A stretch of 28,744 nucleotides of DNA from Chara braunii (GCA_003427395.1 BFEA01000113.1:2467468-2496211), one strand, 5' to 3'; shown: positions 1 to 10,641, counted from the stretch's first letter. The notes: generated by a model not told the origin, from the sequence alone. Program-made: numbers and translations.

Positions 1-78
<78 letters not shown>
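1..78. repeat. (GA)n microsatellite at window edge
   Basis: Uninterrupted GA dinucleotide repeat from the first base to position 78. It runs off the window, so its true length is unknown. Confidence 0.98.
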
Positions 79-83
<5 letters not shown>

Positions 84-177
84 CACATGAGCATTGTGAT
101 CGCCTTCTCCGTCATTGCCGTGCTATCCTCACCCATCCTGATCTTCCCCATGAATCCCGCGCACAGAGAGGGAGGGG

Positions 178-263
178 CAGAGAGAGAGAGAGAGTGTACG
201 AAGCAGCCACGCATACAATGATTGACCACCTCTCTCTCTCACTCTTTCCCTCCCTCCCTCCCG

Positions 264-301
<38 letters not shown>

Positions 302-302
302 T
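178..302. repeat. Compound GA / CT / CA microsatellite cluster
   Basis: Three short tracts lie close together: (AG)n at 178-194, (CT)n at about 264-282, and (CA)n running directly on at 282-301. The CT-to-CA junction is a classic compound microsatellite. Apparent reading frames across this stretch are rich in Leu-Ser, Glu-Arg or His-Thr only because of the repeats. Confidence 0.95.
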
Positions 303-984
303 TCACGATAGCACACATCGGCACTTGTCATGCAACCCATAACCCTGCAACCAACGATGGCAGCTTCCAGCCACGGCTCGCTGCAGCTTGCTGCGATAGC
401 ACACATGCACATCCACACGTCTGCAACTATGGTCGTTCATGCTGCTTCCGTTCCAGAAACTTTGCGCCGCCGGTCGCAGATGCAATTTGGTTGGGCGCGG
501 CCTTTTTCCCAGGCACACCTTGAACTTGTTCACGCGTGGGAAAAGAAAAAAACACCTCCCTACGGCCCTGAAACACTTCTACCATGCTGGGCCGCCCTTC
601 GAACTCACACGGAGCACATAAAAAACAACCTGCGATTTCTGCAAGTTCCCCTTGGGCCCACGCATTGTCCCCAGCCTCTTTTCCAACACAGGGAGGTCGG
701 CTTCACAGCAGCGTCATGCGAGACCCGCCCTTCCCTTTAGAAAGAGTATAGATAAGTGGATGCCTGCCTCAGATGTAGCGGAGACCAAGAGGGGTGGGGA
801 GGGAAATACATTGGTCTGAGTTCGGGAGTGTTACGAAATGGCACTTGAGCAGCAAAAAAGGACCATAAAAAGAGGGGCATGGGCGCCAGCTGTCACTTTG
901 GCCTCCTGAATTGGGGAGACCTCTAAAAGCGAAATCCAGGATACATTAGAAAAAAAGAAATCGAGGATACATTGGGGCTGCCTT
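303..984. other. Unassigned sequence, no supported gene
   Basis: Several overlapping open frames on both strands, the longest 136 codons (330-740, plus), have no recognisable domain, no repeat-free composition support and no splice structure I can defend. I see no RNA gene. The right part grows A-rich toward the inverted-repeat element that begins near 985. Confidence 0.6.
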
Positions 985-989
985 CACTG

Positions 990-2164
990 CTCACCAAATG
1001 TGCAAAATGAGAATGAATCTTCTGCTAGAACATGGTAGGATAACTGTAAACTTTTTGTCTTGTGTGGATGTTGTGAGTAGTGGAGCAAAGTGCGGGTCTG
1101 TAATCGGAAAGTTCTTTTTTTTTTTTGGAAGTATAGTGTAGATTCAGGCCCTGGGGCCTGGACCCGTTAGCCAAGTATTCTACCACTCGTTCAGGATTTC
1201 GATCACGTGTGACCTTGAGTGACGCAGTACGGCCGTCGAATACATCGGATCTCAATGGCCTGGTAGTTTCCAAGTGGGGACTTTAGAGATGCCCACCTTG
1301 TGTCCAATGAGATGCGTCGAAAAACAAAAAAAATGTTTAAAAAACAAATTTGGACATGATAGCTCGTGGCTTTGCGTGGGCGGGAAGTCTGTATTTTATG
1401 GACTCGAAAGGAGGGGGGTTGATTTCCAGACCTCGTTTTTTTGTTTTTGCTCTGAGAAATAGAACTTGAAATGTGAAATCTTGAAATTCAAACATTGTGG
1501 TGGATCCGACAGGGCCGCTTCCGCATCTGTCGGATGGCCTGTTAGAGGCATCATGAGATACATTGTGATGAATGTATCCCCATACCCGTTACTTGTTCAT
1601 CCTCTTGTTCGTGAACACATTTTATTGCCACGGTGCATCACTATGAAGACTTACGTGAAGGAGATTGTACCAACCCATGAATTTGGGTGCACAGCTGTTC
1701 TTCTTTATTTTATGTGCCATTTCAATTCATTTTAAATCAGAAAATGATCCATTCATGCAAATAAAAAATCGCTTTGTCGTTTCCAAAAAACCATAAAATT
1801 GCGTCACACATCGTAGAATACTTCGCTAGTGGGTCCAGGCCCCTGTCCACGGATGACCAAATGTGAAAAATGAGGATGAATCTTCCCCTAGATCATGGGA
1901 GAATACACCACTGTATTTTTTGTTGTCCCACTGGGCCGTACGTGACTGATACTAACGGCGTTGATTCAGATTCATGGTCAGTTCTCTTTGAAAAAAGCCA
2001 ATTTTATATTCATTTGAATCAAAATGGGTGAAGTTATTTAAAGATTTTTTCCAGTCTCCTTTGAAGCTAAAAATAGAAGAATATAGATAGTAGAGGACCA
2101 AAGTGCACCACGGCCTTCTACCGGCCTTGCTCCACATCCATTCTCATTTTGCACATTTGGTGAG
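990..2164. mobile_element. Nested MITE-like inverted-repeat elements
   Basis: Positions 990-1015 and 2139-2164 are perfect reverse complements over 26 bp (core CTCACCAAATGTGC). This fits the TIRs of a non-autonomous DNA transposon of about 1.2 kb. Inside, 1153-1183 is matched in reverse complement by 1813-1843 at 28 of 31 positions, suggesting a second element or inner arms. A third degenerate copy of the terminal sequence starts near 1855 and reads on through a related GATGAATCTTC block. The same terminal family bounds a small insertion at 20541-20722. No transposase frame is visible inside, and I could not define a clean TSD, so the superfamily is open. Confidence 0.7.
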
Positions 2165-2284
2165 TTTGGGGTCCTCGTGAGTGCATGCCCTAAGAAAAAG
2201 ACAAAAAAAAAAGAAAACGAAATGAAAGTACAAAAAGGGCAAAACAAATTATGAGTATGCCCTGAGAAAACAACGAAATTAGCG

Positions 2285-3345
2285 CCTTTAGATAACCTGC
2301 ACTTCGTGAAAAGCCGTCAGCAAGCTTGTTGAACTCACCCTTAACATGTTAAAGGCGGAAGTCATACATGCTTATGACTTGGATCCATCTCTTCAGCACA
2401 TCAGAGAGAGTGGCTTGCGCCTTGATCCATTGGACAGTCTGGTGGTCAGATCTCATTTTGAAGAATCTGCCATGGAGATAGTGTTTCTAATGGGTCAAAG
2501 CTTTGTACAGGGCATACAATTCTCTTTCGTAGGCAGACTTAACCAACTTTTGGGATGGCCTCATGTTGCTGATCTACTCCGTAGGCCTCAATTTTTCCTC
2601 CTACCTGCTGCTGAAGAACTATGTCTATACCGCACTGGCTAGCGGCAGTTACAACAAAAATAGTTTGTCGGGATCCAGGATTTCGAGGACTTCATGATGA
2701 GTCAAAAACGTTTTTCAACCTTTTGAAAGTACCCTCGCAATCAGCTGTCCATTTCCATGAGGTGTCAAGGGGTGATAAATTGGTAAAGGGGCTTTTGATC
2801 ATGCTATCATTCTTTACAAACAGACGATAGTAGCCCTTCATCCCCAATAATGATTTAACCTCAGTCACAGACGGAGGTTGTGGCCAGTCCCTAATGGCTG
2901 CCAAGTTCGCATCTTCTGGCCCTGAACTGTTGTGGGATATCTCGTGACTCAAGTTCAACATTCTGGTACAACCGGATTGGCATTTCTCGAGACTTATCTT
3001 GTACTTGTGCTTCTGGAGAAGGCCTTTAGCACAATATCCAAGTGTTGTGCGTGCTCCTCTAGACTCCTAAAGACGAGTATGTCATCAAGGTATACAATGA
3101 TGAACTTGTCCAAGTTGTCATGAAAGATCTGGTTCATAGTGTACTGAAATGCACCAGGTATATTGAATAGCCCAAAGCACCACAAACTCGTACAGTGTAT
3201 GTAGTTTAAAAAGCGGTTTTGCCCTGATCTTCACTGTATTTGACTGTACCCGGGCTTCTGATCTATCTTACTGAAGCATCTATCCAGAACCTCGTCGATG
3301 GGGGTTAGAGGCTCAATGTTTTTAATAGCGATGGCATTGAGGCCT
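2285..3345 (-). pseudogene. Gypsy copy A, RT and RNase H remnant
   Basis: Minus-strand remnant of a Ty3/Gypsy pol gene. From high to low coordinates it shows the RT motif A region (FSKID, about 3250-3300), then a frame (3185-2994) with the catalytic YLDD box in IIVYLDDILVF, then the RT-RNase H connection (2961-2692) with the typical SLLGMKGYYR motif, then RNase H homology down to about 2285. The last part lacks an open frame and is recognised by similarity to copy B at about 10490-10760. Stops and frame changes separate every block. Integrase and a 3' LTR are missing, so the 3' side is truncated. The rest of this copy continues at 5775 beyond the LTR insertion. Confidence 0.85.
3342..3345. 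repeat. Left 4-bp TSD (GCCT) of LTR insertion
   Basis: GCCT directly precedes the TGTGACG end; the same four bases follow the CGTCACA end at 5775-5778. Confidence 0.75.
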
Positions 3346-5774
3346 TGTGACGCCCTAACCTAACGCCCAACGCGACTTCCTGATCGGAGTGGGATGGGGG
3401 CCTGAAAGTGCGAAAAGGGGGTGTGCCAAGGATTTTAGGAAAGTGGGGATGGAGCTAGGTTGGAACTGGGATCTCCGTTGAATAGTTTAGGGACAATGGT
3501 GCAAGATGGTACGCGAAGATCGAATCTGGTTTCATTCTTCGGGGATGGGATTATCGTCTCTGCTAGTTGCGTTGCCGCGGTCGGTCCCTTATCTGGTGGA
3601 CTGGTGGGACACCATGGCTGTCGCGCTGTTCGAGTAGTTGTCGGCGTAACAAGCTTCGGAGTCCGACGAGGCCGTCCTCAAGCGGAAGCTGTGTAATCGC
3701 CGCTCAGCTTCGGTTCGGGTTCGTCGTTTAAATCCCGAAGCTCGATACGCCTGGTATTGCCGACTCTCTTCGCACGATGTGCAGGGCCAGTAGCGATCTA
3801 TGGAATTCCACGGTACCACTGTGAGTTGGTGATATGGAAGGAGGAGATGGAAGGGAGGGAAACTGGTATTAATAATGACGAAGCCCGGAGATATGTAATA
3901 CTGAGTGTTGTTAGTATTCGGATAGTCTGGGCCCCTAGGATCGCGAGTTATGGCCCAGTGAAAACCCCCCGCGCACAGTCAATCGTTCTCCGTTAGATAG
4001 GGAAATTCCGGGTTTCTCGAGTTTCCCCGTCGTCTGAGATATTCGCCCTCCCAATATTCGCGATACTTCGGGTCCCTCAGCCTCTCACGATCAGTGATCC
4101 AAAAGGGAGTTTCTACAGCCATATCCGACTAGTGGACTCTATCTCCCACATCCTTATAGTGAGCCAGGATCGAGGCTGACTCATGTAGACGTGCGCGTAT
4201 GCTGCAACTTGTACTTGAGATCGTGGTTGTACTCGAGCGTGCACATGAACAAAAGTGGATGAGACTCGGGTTTCTTGTGACGATGCATGCAACTATCATA
4301 CCCATACTATTTCGGGTGAGGTCTAGTCATTACATTCACATCCATGCCATCCTTGTGACGAAGGGAAGGAGAAGGGGAGGGGGGGGGGCAACTGCGCTGG
4401 TATCACAACATTCTCGGTGATCTGATGATGATCAAAGGCTAGCGATTAAATCCAAACATTCATAGCGAGTATCTTCAATAAAACCCGGGATTATTACACG
4501 ACGCAGATGGATACTAGAAAGTGACGAAATTTGAATTAAGCAGACATCACCGAACAAGACTAAAAAGAATCCGAAAATATCACTCGGAAAGGGTTCACAT
4601 CCATTTCATGCATACACACGAGGCAAAAACGACAAAGAAAACCCGAAACGATTTACAAGAAAAGTCTGAGAGGGCCGCAACAAGATCGGCCAAAGTAGAA
4701 ATCAAAATTATGTAGATAATTGGAAGAAGAGACCTCATCCCGCACATAGCCACTCTCTCTCTCTCTCTCTGCTCTACACTCCCCGATGCGGGCAGTCCGT
4801 CGCCACGCATCAACACAGAGTTGTCACCCCGCTTGGTTCGAGCATGCAAGCCAGATTCGCCCGTGCGCCACAGTCCGTCGTGGCCCGCACGTCAACAGCG
4901 CATACCCGACACCAGCTCGTCAGATCGCCCAACTCTCTCATCGACTCACCTCTCAAGCTGACTCGTTAGCCGACCCTCACTGATCGCGCTAACTCCAAAG
5001 TTCATAGAGAGCAAACTAATCGCGCTTGTGCAAAAGACATGGGATTGAGCCCAAGTGGTCAAGAGGAGAAGAGAGGAAGTGCCTACGTCTGCATGGCCAG
5101 GCCGCGGCGTGGGCGTCGTAGCCGCACTCCGCGCATCGGTCCGGTCGTACAGGCGTTCAGGCCAATTAGAACAGAGTATTAAGCATGCAAGATAAAGAAG
5201 AAGAAGAAGAAGACGGCGGGCAAACACGAGGAAATCAAGAAAGAAGAAAGATACAGTTACAATCACGCCCGCCAAAAGCGACAGTTATACAAGATTAAGG
5301 GCGTGATCCAGTCAGAGCCTAGTTCCTAACTCAGCAAGATGTGCATGAGTGAGAAGCGCGGTGCAGCAAAATTCAGCGTACCTAAATTCCTAATTGCAAA
5401 GATAAATTCCGAAAAGCCCAAAAATAGTTCTGCGAGCCCGTGGGGGCTCGGCATCAGTTGAAAAAAAAAACAACAACGACATCCCCGCGCGATGATCGCG
5501 CCAATAATTCCTAGTGCTCATAGCAGAACAAGAAAGAAGCCATGGCAATAGTTGTCCATCACGCTCGTTAAGGCGCGGTTACCCAATCGTCGGCGTGGGA
5601 CTTTCTCGACACTGACCCGACAGATTCCCATAGAAAACAAAAAAAGCAACGAGGGTACCCCTGCAACTTGCCCAACTGACCCATCTCTCCGCTGCTCACC
5701 CATCTGACCCGTCCTGTGTCCCCAAGGCAGCTTCGCGCAGAAAGTCGTGCGATTACAGAAAATGGTTCGTCACA
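3346..5774. mobile_element. Solo LTR (or LARD-like) insertion in copy A
   Basis: This 2,429-bp block interrupts the copy A RT gene. It starts TGTGACG and ends CGTCACA, so it has the TG...CA ends and short terminal inversion of an LTR. It is flanked on both sides by GCCT (3342-3345 and 5775-5778), a 4-bp TSD. Copy B carries the matching uninterrupted sequence at about 12218-12250, which acts as a paralogous empty site. I see no gag or pol frame and no second LTR, so a solo LTR is the simplest reading; a non-autonomous element is the alternative. The interior is unassigned and holds a (CT)n tract near 4751-4770 and an AAG-rich stretch near 5190-5215. AATAAA occurs at about 4478 on the plus strand. 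Orientation is unproven. Confidence 0.78.
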
Positions 5775-5778
5775 GCCT
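5775..5778. repeat. Right 4-bp TSD (GCCT) of LTR insertion
   Basis: GCCT directly follows the CGTCACA end, and the copy A RT sequence resumes here. Confidence 0.75.
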
Positions 5779-6480
5779 TTGTAATCAATGCTCCCCCTTC
5801 TTAGGAACAAATAAAACCGGGGAGGCTGTATCCATCCCTTCTCACTTAGCTCGTTCAGTTGTCGTGAGCTTATCTAACTCAGCTTGAGACATTCTACATC
5901 TATAGTTCCTACCCGTAGGTACTTTCCTACCGGGGGTAATCTCTATCATATGGACGACCTCCCTCAGTGACTCCTGAGAGCTCCTCCTGAAGGTCTGAAT
6001 ACTTAGTGGACTTCCTCTATCCCAGGTTGGGTCTTGATGGCCTGGCCCTTCTAAGACACGAAGACTAAATACATACCCTCCTCACGGTTTTTGTGTTTGT
6101 AATAGTTGTATAAGGCATGAGCGCACAAACAGCCATAAAAGTCTGCCAACTTTTCACATGTCTACTTTCTGAGAAGGAATGTCCTCACCTCAGGCAGTTC
6201 GTACTTCGCTGCTTTCCAGTCCCAGTCGAACTAGAGTTTGTCAACCTTGAGGTAGGTCATAGGTCATTCCTAGTATCATATGACTGTTTCATTTGCCCTC
6301 TCCTGTAGGAAAAGGTACATACTACATCCTTGACGTAGTATTTAACCACTGTTTGCTGCTTGTCAGCTAAGGTAGATACTACATGTTTACTGGCTCACAT
6401 ATCTGTCTACATGAGTGCAGCTGATGTAGTTGTGTATAGAGCCAATATCTGCTAGTGCTAGTGCTTTGCGGCGACCTATA
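5775..6480 (-). pseudogene. Gypsy copy A, RT N-terminus and protease remnant
   Basis: Minus-strand continuation of copy A. 5775-5980 matches the start of RT in copy B (12230-12380): both share the stretch around CAATGC and GGAACAAATAAAAC. About 6085-6470 matches the protease part of copy B (12475-12800), including the conserved block reading CATCCTTGACGTAGT on the plus strand. No frame longer than a few dozen codons remains, so this is a dead remnant. It sits between the LTR insertion and the gag-protease linker, in the order expected for Gag-Pol on the minus strand. Confidence 0.75.
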
Positions 6481-6511
6481 ACTCCCCTATAGGACCTTCT
6501 GCCATTGTCAC

Positions 6512-6793
6512 CTACGAAGCTAGTAGGTCTTTTTGAGACCGTTCCCTCTCTAGTTCCTTTAATGACTCAGACATAACCTGCGAACAGAGCATCACGTGGT
6601 CCAGATGAGTCTGCGTGGTGATTGTACGGTCAGCGGCTTGAGCCATTCTATGCTGAGAGGTGGAGGGATCACCAACCTGCTCAGCCTTTGCAGAAGCGGT
6701 CGCTACTTCTACTGGCTGGACATGTTTGCCTGAGCCGACTATGGCTGCACCTTCTGAAGGACTTTCTCGTCCTCTAGGCCCTCTCAGACTCAA
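6512..6793 (-). pseudogene. Gypsy copy A, gag-protease linker fragment
   Basis: An open minus-strand stretch of 93 codons containing QTHLDHVMLCSQVMSESLKELE. It aligns with copy B at 12917-13231, which has QTHLDQTTLCLLDVTEALQDLE. In both copies this lies between gag and protease. The function of this linker is unknown to me, and the start shown is only the edge of the open frame. Confidence 0.65.
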
Positions 6794-6802
6794 CCTGGGA
6801 CC

Positions 6803-7027
6803 TTAGTGCCGATTGGACTGACCTCCCTTCGAAGGACCAGCCCCCTTAGCCTTTGCCGCAGCCATAACCTCTCCCTTTGAGGCATCATGGCTGGTGTCGG
6901 ACTCTGAACTTCCGACCACGGTTGAAGGATCATCTACTTCCTTCTGATTCCCATCTGCGTCTGCGTAGAGAAGGTGCCCTCCTTTCTTCATCCAGTGCTG
7001 GGGCAACCTCTTCTTCTGCCTAGACAC
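6803..7027 (-). pseudogene. Gypsy copy A, gag C-terminal fragment
   Basis: A 74-codon minus-strand stretch, hydrophilic and rich in Lys, Ser and Gly, ending KGAGPSKGGQSNRH. It resembles copy B at 13446-13742, which ends in a similar KGKAAGHDKGGQQKS segment. It is therefore the basic tail of Gag before the zinc knuckle. No CCHC knuckle is left in frame here. The upstream part is doubled by a tandem duplication (6903-7257), which disturbs the frame. Confidence 0.65.
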
Positions 7028-7257
7028 AGCCGCCTGACTAGCACTACTTAGCTTAGCTTCTAAGTCAAGTGATAACTTGCTCTGAACTTCCTACCAGGTT
7101 TGAAGGATCAATTACTTCTGATTCCCATCTGTGTCTGCATAGAGAAGGTGCCCTCCTTTCTTCGTCCAGTCCGGGGGCAACCTCTTCTTCTGCCTAGACA
7201 CAACCACTTGACTAGCACTACTTAGCTTAGCTTCTAAGTCAAGTGCTACCTTGCTAT
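6903..7257. repeat. 178-bp tandem duplication inside copy A gag
   Basis: 6903-7080 recurs at 7081-7257 with about 85-90% similarity by eye. Both copies share the blocks AGAAGGTGCCCTCCTTTCTT and CTTAGCTTCTAAGTCAAGTG. Confidence 0.88.
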
Positions 7258-7314
7258 GACTAGTGATATCATTCTTGGTGGAAGTGGCCTTGTTGACCAG
7301 CAGCTTTTTGATGC

Positions 7315-7396
7315 CTGGTGACCTCCGTCACGTTATGTTTATAAGTCCTTTACCCGTCTGGTGACCTCCGTCACGTTATGTCTATATAAGTCCTTA
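7315..7396. repeat. 43-bp tandem duplication
   Basis: CTGGTGACCTCCGTCACG starts at 7315 and again at 7358, each followed by a near-identical TTATGT...ATAAGTCCTT tail. Confidence 0.9.
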
Positions 7397-7399
7397 AGC

Positions 7400-7672
7400 T
7401 CATTTGGAGCCTGCTGTACCTGCTCGCCGTCATGCCATCTGGTTTCCACTAGGTCCATGAACTGTCTGAGGCTGACAGTGGCCGCCCATGCAGCCATATC
7501 CCACTGCCTGAATTACACCATCTAGCCACCTAGCTGCAGAGCCCTTCAGAAAGGATGCAGAGAGAATCACTTCCTTGTAGTAGTGTCTTTCGTACTAACA
7601 TACAGGTACAGTCCTAAGCCACGTGTTCAGGTTCTCATCCTTTTGTCTCAAGAAAACATGTTCGACTTTTAT
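7400..7672 (-). pseudogene. Gypsy copy A, gag core remnant
   Basis: Minus-strand sequence resembling the Gag core of copy B (about 13960-14220). Shared elements are the ATCTAGCCACCT block, which encodes the RWLDG region in copy B, and the CTCATCCTT block near the upstream end. It is not open in any one frame. Similarity stops at about 7672, where AT-rich sequence begins, so the 5' part of gag and the 5' LTR of copy A are absent. Confidence 0.65.
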
Positions 7673-7734
7673 AAATAATCACTTTTTCGTTCATAGAAAA
7701 TGAAAAAATATATATCCGATTGTTTTGATATACT

Positions 7735-7767
<33 letters not shown>

Positions 7768-7784
7768 TTGTCTATCTATCTATA
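7735..7784. repeat. (TCTA)n microsatellite
   Basis: About eight TCTA units at 7735-7767, a short break around TTTG, then about three further units to 7784. Confidence 0.95.
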
Positions 7785-7983
7785 ATCTATTATTTTGGTA
7801 TTGTTTTTAATTTTTATCTTCCATTTGTAGATTCTGTTTTCTTATTTATGGTTTCACTCCACGATCTATATAATTAATAATACATAGAATACACATTTTC
7901 TATGTAAATATTTATATGATGTAATATTTATTTGTGTACGTATTATGTATAATATTTATAAATATAAATTTATAAACAAAGAA

Positions 7984-7987
7984 TATA
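7984..7987. repeat. Left TSD (TATA) of copy B
   Basis: TATA directly precedes the TG start of the left LTR. It matches 19529-19532, though a four-base AT motif in AT-rich DNA could match by chance. Confidence 0.6.
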
Positions 7988-9065
7988 TGCAAGGAATATG
8001 AGCGAGAGGGATAGACAGAACACCAAGTTGCAAAATCACTAAGTAGTCCGGATAGTCATGTACCAAGCAGAGAGCAAAATGCACCAAGATTCCATCCAAA
8101 TAAGAGCAATACAATGAGCTCGAGTGTCAATGCCGATGCTCCCTGGTCACACCAACACTGTATTCAATGTCACTCCTACTGTCTGGCACCTAGTGGCCAG
8201 CCTAATCTACTCAGCCTATCTACCTATCTACATTCTTGCAACAGGATTGCATCGAAGTCGAAGACCAATGTACGCGACGTCAACACCATTCCCGACCACC
8301 ATCATACACCAGGTACGTACTCTCTCCCCTCATCACACCTTGAGCCCCACTCTCTGCATGCGCCTCCTACCCGAAGACCACCATTGCCATCACCTGCCTG
8401 CGCCCCTGCAGCCCGGCTATGGCTGCTGCGCGCCCACTGCCTCAGCAGTGCCCCTCACCTCAGTGCCTGTGCGCGTGTCCAACCAGCAGCACCCATGCAG
8501 ACACTAGTGCAGCAACGCAGCAGCGTGTCCGCATTGCCTGCCGAGGCCAGAATTCCCTGCATGGGGTACACACGCTGCTGGCTGGCCTGGGCCCAGTAGC
8601 TTGCCTCTGGGCCCAGGTATCTGCGTCCAGGCCCAGTTTCAGATACTGGCCTGAGCCATGCAGTTAGGCACGTCCAGGCAGCCACCCAGCATCCAAGTGT
8701 TTGCAGTGTTCTCATTGGCTCGCGGCTTATGTGTGACGACAATGCTGCTTCCTCATTGGCCCGTAAAGTCCGTGATGTGTCGGCCTCATGCAGCGTGTGC
8801 CCGGGGCGCAACCACTTAAGCCTTGAGCTCGACTGTACAGCGCAGTCCTTTTGCATCTGGAAGAGCCTGGAGCCTCGTGTTGCTTTGTAACCAACCGGCG
8901 TGCTGCAGCTGTCCGAGTACCCGCATGTGGAAAAATGTCGAAAATAGGCCGCACGTAAAAATATTCAGGCCCGCCTTCATTTAGGGCGGGCATGGGCTTG
9001 CTAGGGGCCGCAGCCAAGACCACTTGTATGTCTGCTAAGGGCCCTGCAAGGGCTCATTCCTCGCA
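7988..9065 (-). repeat. 3' LTR of copy B
   Basis: This 1,078-bp block begins TGCAAGG and ends TCGCA on the plus strand. It is repeated in direct orientation at 18100-19528, sharing the opening GCAAGGAATATGAGCGAGAG and a closing GGGCTCATTCC near the other end. A polypurine tract abuts it at 9066. It contains short plus-strand frames (for example 8114-8599) that are shared only loosely with the other LTR; I treat them as chance. Confidence 0.85.
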
Positions 9066-9078
9066 TTCTATCCCCCTT
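9066..9078 (-). other. Polypurine tract of copy B
   Basis: On the minus strand this reads AAGGGGGATAGAA and is followed at once by TGCGAGG, the start of the 3' LTR. A purine run at this site is the standard primer for plus-strand DNA synthesis in LTR elements. Confidence 0.82.
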
Positions 9079-9124
9079 AGCTTCGAAAGTCCGCTTAGAT
9101 GCTTCTAGGCAGGTGCTTTCCTCT

Positions 9125-9771
9125 TCAGTCTTCGTTCGTAATCTGCCACAATCTGAGGGCTGTCTTGACAAACTCCTCCTTTTTGAACCAATGATCTTCT
9201 TTTGGATCTGTATGATGCCTGAACCTGACCCTGTATTCCCTTTTCGGTTCAGGCGGACCTCCCCTGCCAACAGGCTTGGGAACAGGCAAGTCTCTATGTT
9301 CCAAGATGTCAACATCAACGTGGCCATCCATGGTTTGGGGCAGTGTTGGTCTCCTTGATGGAAATTGATCTGTATGACTGAAAGCTGCCAGCTTGGAGGC
9401 GTGGAATACAGGGTAAGTGTGCATATGACCAGGGATTCTACTGAGATATGAGGGACCATCCAAGTCGCTACCCACAATATCTAGGACCTCCCAAGGACCG
9501 AAATACTGAGGCATTAGTTTTCTAGAGATTCCGAATTCCTGACCTAGTTCGCTAGCCTTTACCCAGACACGTTCCCCTACATGAAATGTGGACTGTCGTC
9601 TGCGTTTGTTCTCAAGAGGCAATCATAGCCTCCTGAGACTTTTTTGAGGTGCTCGACAGCCTGCTGCAACAACTTTTCGTATTCAACACCAAACTCTATG
9701 GTTCCAGGCGCCACAGCTGGTCGGTTTTCAGGAAGGAGGAAGTCTAGAGCAGATCTAGGCTTCCATCCCAA
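9125..9771 (-). pseudogene. Copy B integrase C-terminus with chromodomain-like tail
   Basis: The last part of pol, in two frames (9771-9577 and 9622-9125). The longer frame has the basic VGERVWVKASELG segment, a GPW/Y-type stretch (YFGPWEVLDIVG), the HTYPVFHASKL motif found at the end of Ty3/Gypsy integrases, and then a tail starting VDVDILEHRD and containing EYRVRF and HWFKKEEF that resembles a chromodomain. In the family this tail steers insertion toward marked chromatin. A frame change near 9600 separates it from the preceding piece. The stop is at about 9125, some 50 bp before the polypurine tract, as expected for the end of pol. Confidence 0.8.
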
Positions 9772-9778
9772 ATGCAGT

Positions 9779-10135
9779 TCATTTGGACACGCGGTTCATC
9801 TGTTCCGCTTGACTGTTGGCTTTGGGATGATTCTTGTAGGTCATCTGAAGTTGGCTGCCCATCTGCTCAGCAGCCTTCTTCCACATTTCACTCGGAAATG
9901 GGATAGCTCTATCACTCACTATTGACTTGGGCAGTCCAAAATCACGCACCCAGTCATCCATGAATAACTTGATGATGTATTCAGTCCTTGCAGTCTTAGG
10001 CATGGCTATTAGTCTAGCATACTTAGTGAACCTGTCTACTATGACGAAGATGTGCCTCTTGCCACTCTCGTTGGTCACGAGGGTATCCATGAAATCCATG
10101 GAAACACTTCGTCTCGGACCTGCGGGAATGGGCAA
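9779..10135 (-). pseudogene. Copy B integrase catalytic core
   Basis: A 118-codon stretch of the RNase H-fold integrase core. All three acidic positions of the D,D-35-E triad can be pointed to: the first Asp in SMDFMDTLV, the second in SIVSDRA, and the Glu in NSQAEQMNR. The motif normally reads close to HPxTDGQTE, so the region around the Glu is already altered. The core is separated from the zinc-binding domain (10190-10381) and from the C-terminal domain (9771 onward) by frame breaks. As a whole the integrase is not translatable from this copy. Confidence 0.82.
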
Positions 10136-10189
10136 GGGCTTGAGTATCCCAAGCGGTGCTTCAGTACGTGGCTTGTCTCGCTGACAGAC

Positions 10190-10381
10190 TTAACAAGTAT
10201 GTACGTACTTCTTTGCATCATCAAGCATATTAGGCCACCAGAATCGTTGTACTACATTAGCACTAGTCGGCACAGATAGTCTTGTGAATTGTCCTCTCAA
10301 GAAGAGTAATCCGTCCATCATCACAAACTCGTCAAATGTCGCTTTGTCTTTTGCATCTAGTTTGCATATGATGTCCATCAA
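10190..10381 (-). pseudogene. Copy B integrase N-terminal zinc domain, degenerate
   Basis: A 63-codon frame with GLLFLRGQF, then RFWWPNMLDDAKKYVHTC. The second half matches the usual YWWPxM...C spacing before the Cys pair of the HHCC finger. The His-containing first half is missing between LSVPTS and VVQRFWW, which looks like an internal deletion, and the frame ends at the first Cys. The zinc finger therefore cannot form in this copy. Confidence 0.7.
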
Positions 10382-10641
10382 TCTTCCTTATAGGCATCCA
10401 CCAACGATAGAGTTACATCATCATATAAGCCAACCTCAATTATTAGCGCACGTAGGTAGTTTGCCCTACGTGACAACGCGTCAGCAACCTTGTTGTACTC
10501 TCCCTTCACGTAATCTAGCTTGAAGTCATATTGATCTTCGACTTCAATCCAGTGTTTGAGTGTATCGGAGAGAACTAGTTGCGTTTTAATCCATTTGAGG
10601 GTTTGATGGTCAGTTCTCAAATAGAAGAACCTTCCCAACAA
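10378..10641 (-). pseudogene. Copy B RNase H C-terminal half
   Basis: An 87-codon frame with the RNase H end motifs FYLRTDHQTLKWI, in which the Asp is a catalytic position, DFKLDYVKGEYN and VADALSRRANY. The last two mark the RNase H to integrase junction in Ty3/Gypsy elements. It is the left unit of a 675-bp tandem duplication, with a decayed second version at about 11065-11320. The preceding RNase H segment is out of frame. Confidence 0.82.

Larger units (their letters stand above)
7673..7987. other. AT-rich spacer, host of copy B insertion
   Basis: Strongly AT-rich stretch with no frame or RNA gene that I recognise. It contains the TATA target copied on both sides of copy B, so its other half resumes at 19529. 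Confidence 0.75.

Noticed and set aside
194-740. Overlapping plus-strand frames of 109 and 136 codons as a host gene
   Set aside because: One is built on microsatellites, the other has no domain, and neither has splice or promoter support.
3346-5774. DNA transposon in place of an LTR
   Set aside because: A 7-bp terminal inversion with a 4-bp TSD that is not TTAA or TA fits TG...CA LTR ends better than known DNA transposon superfamilies.
7735-7784. CRISPR-like array
   Set aside because: Plain four-base microsatellite with no spacers. The 47-bp array at 16147 likewise has no unique spacers, and the genome is eukaryotic.
8114-8856. Plus- and minus-strand frames of 127-161 codons as genes
   Set aside because: They lie wholly inside the 3' LTR, are not kept as the same frame in the 5' LTR, and have Ser/Pro/His-rich composition without domains.
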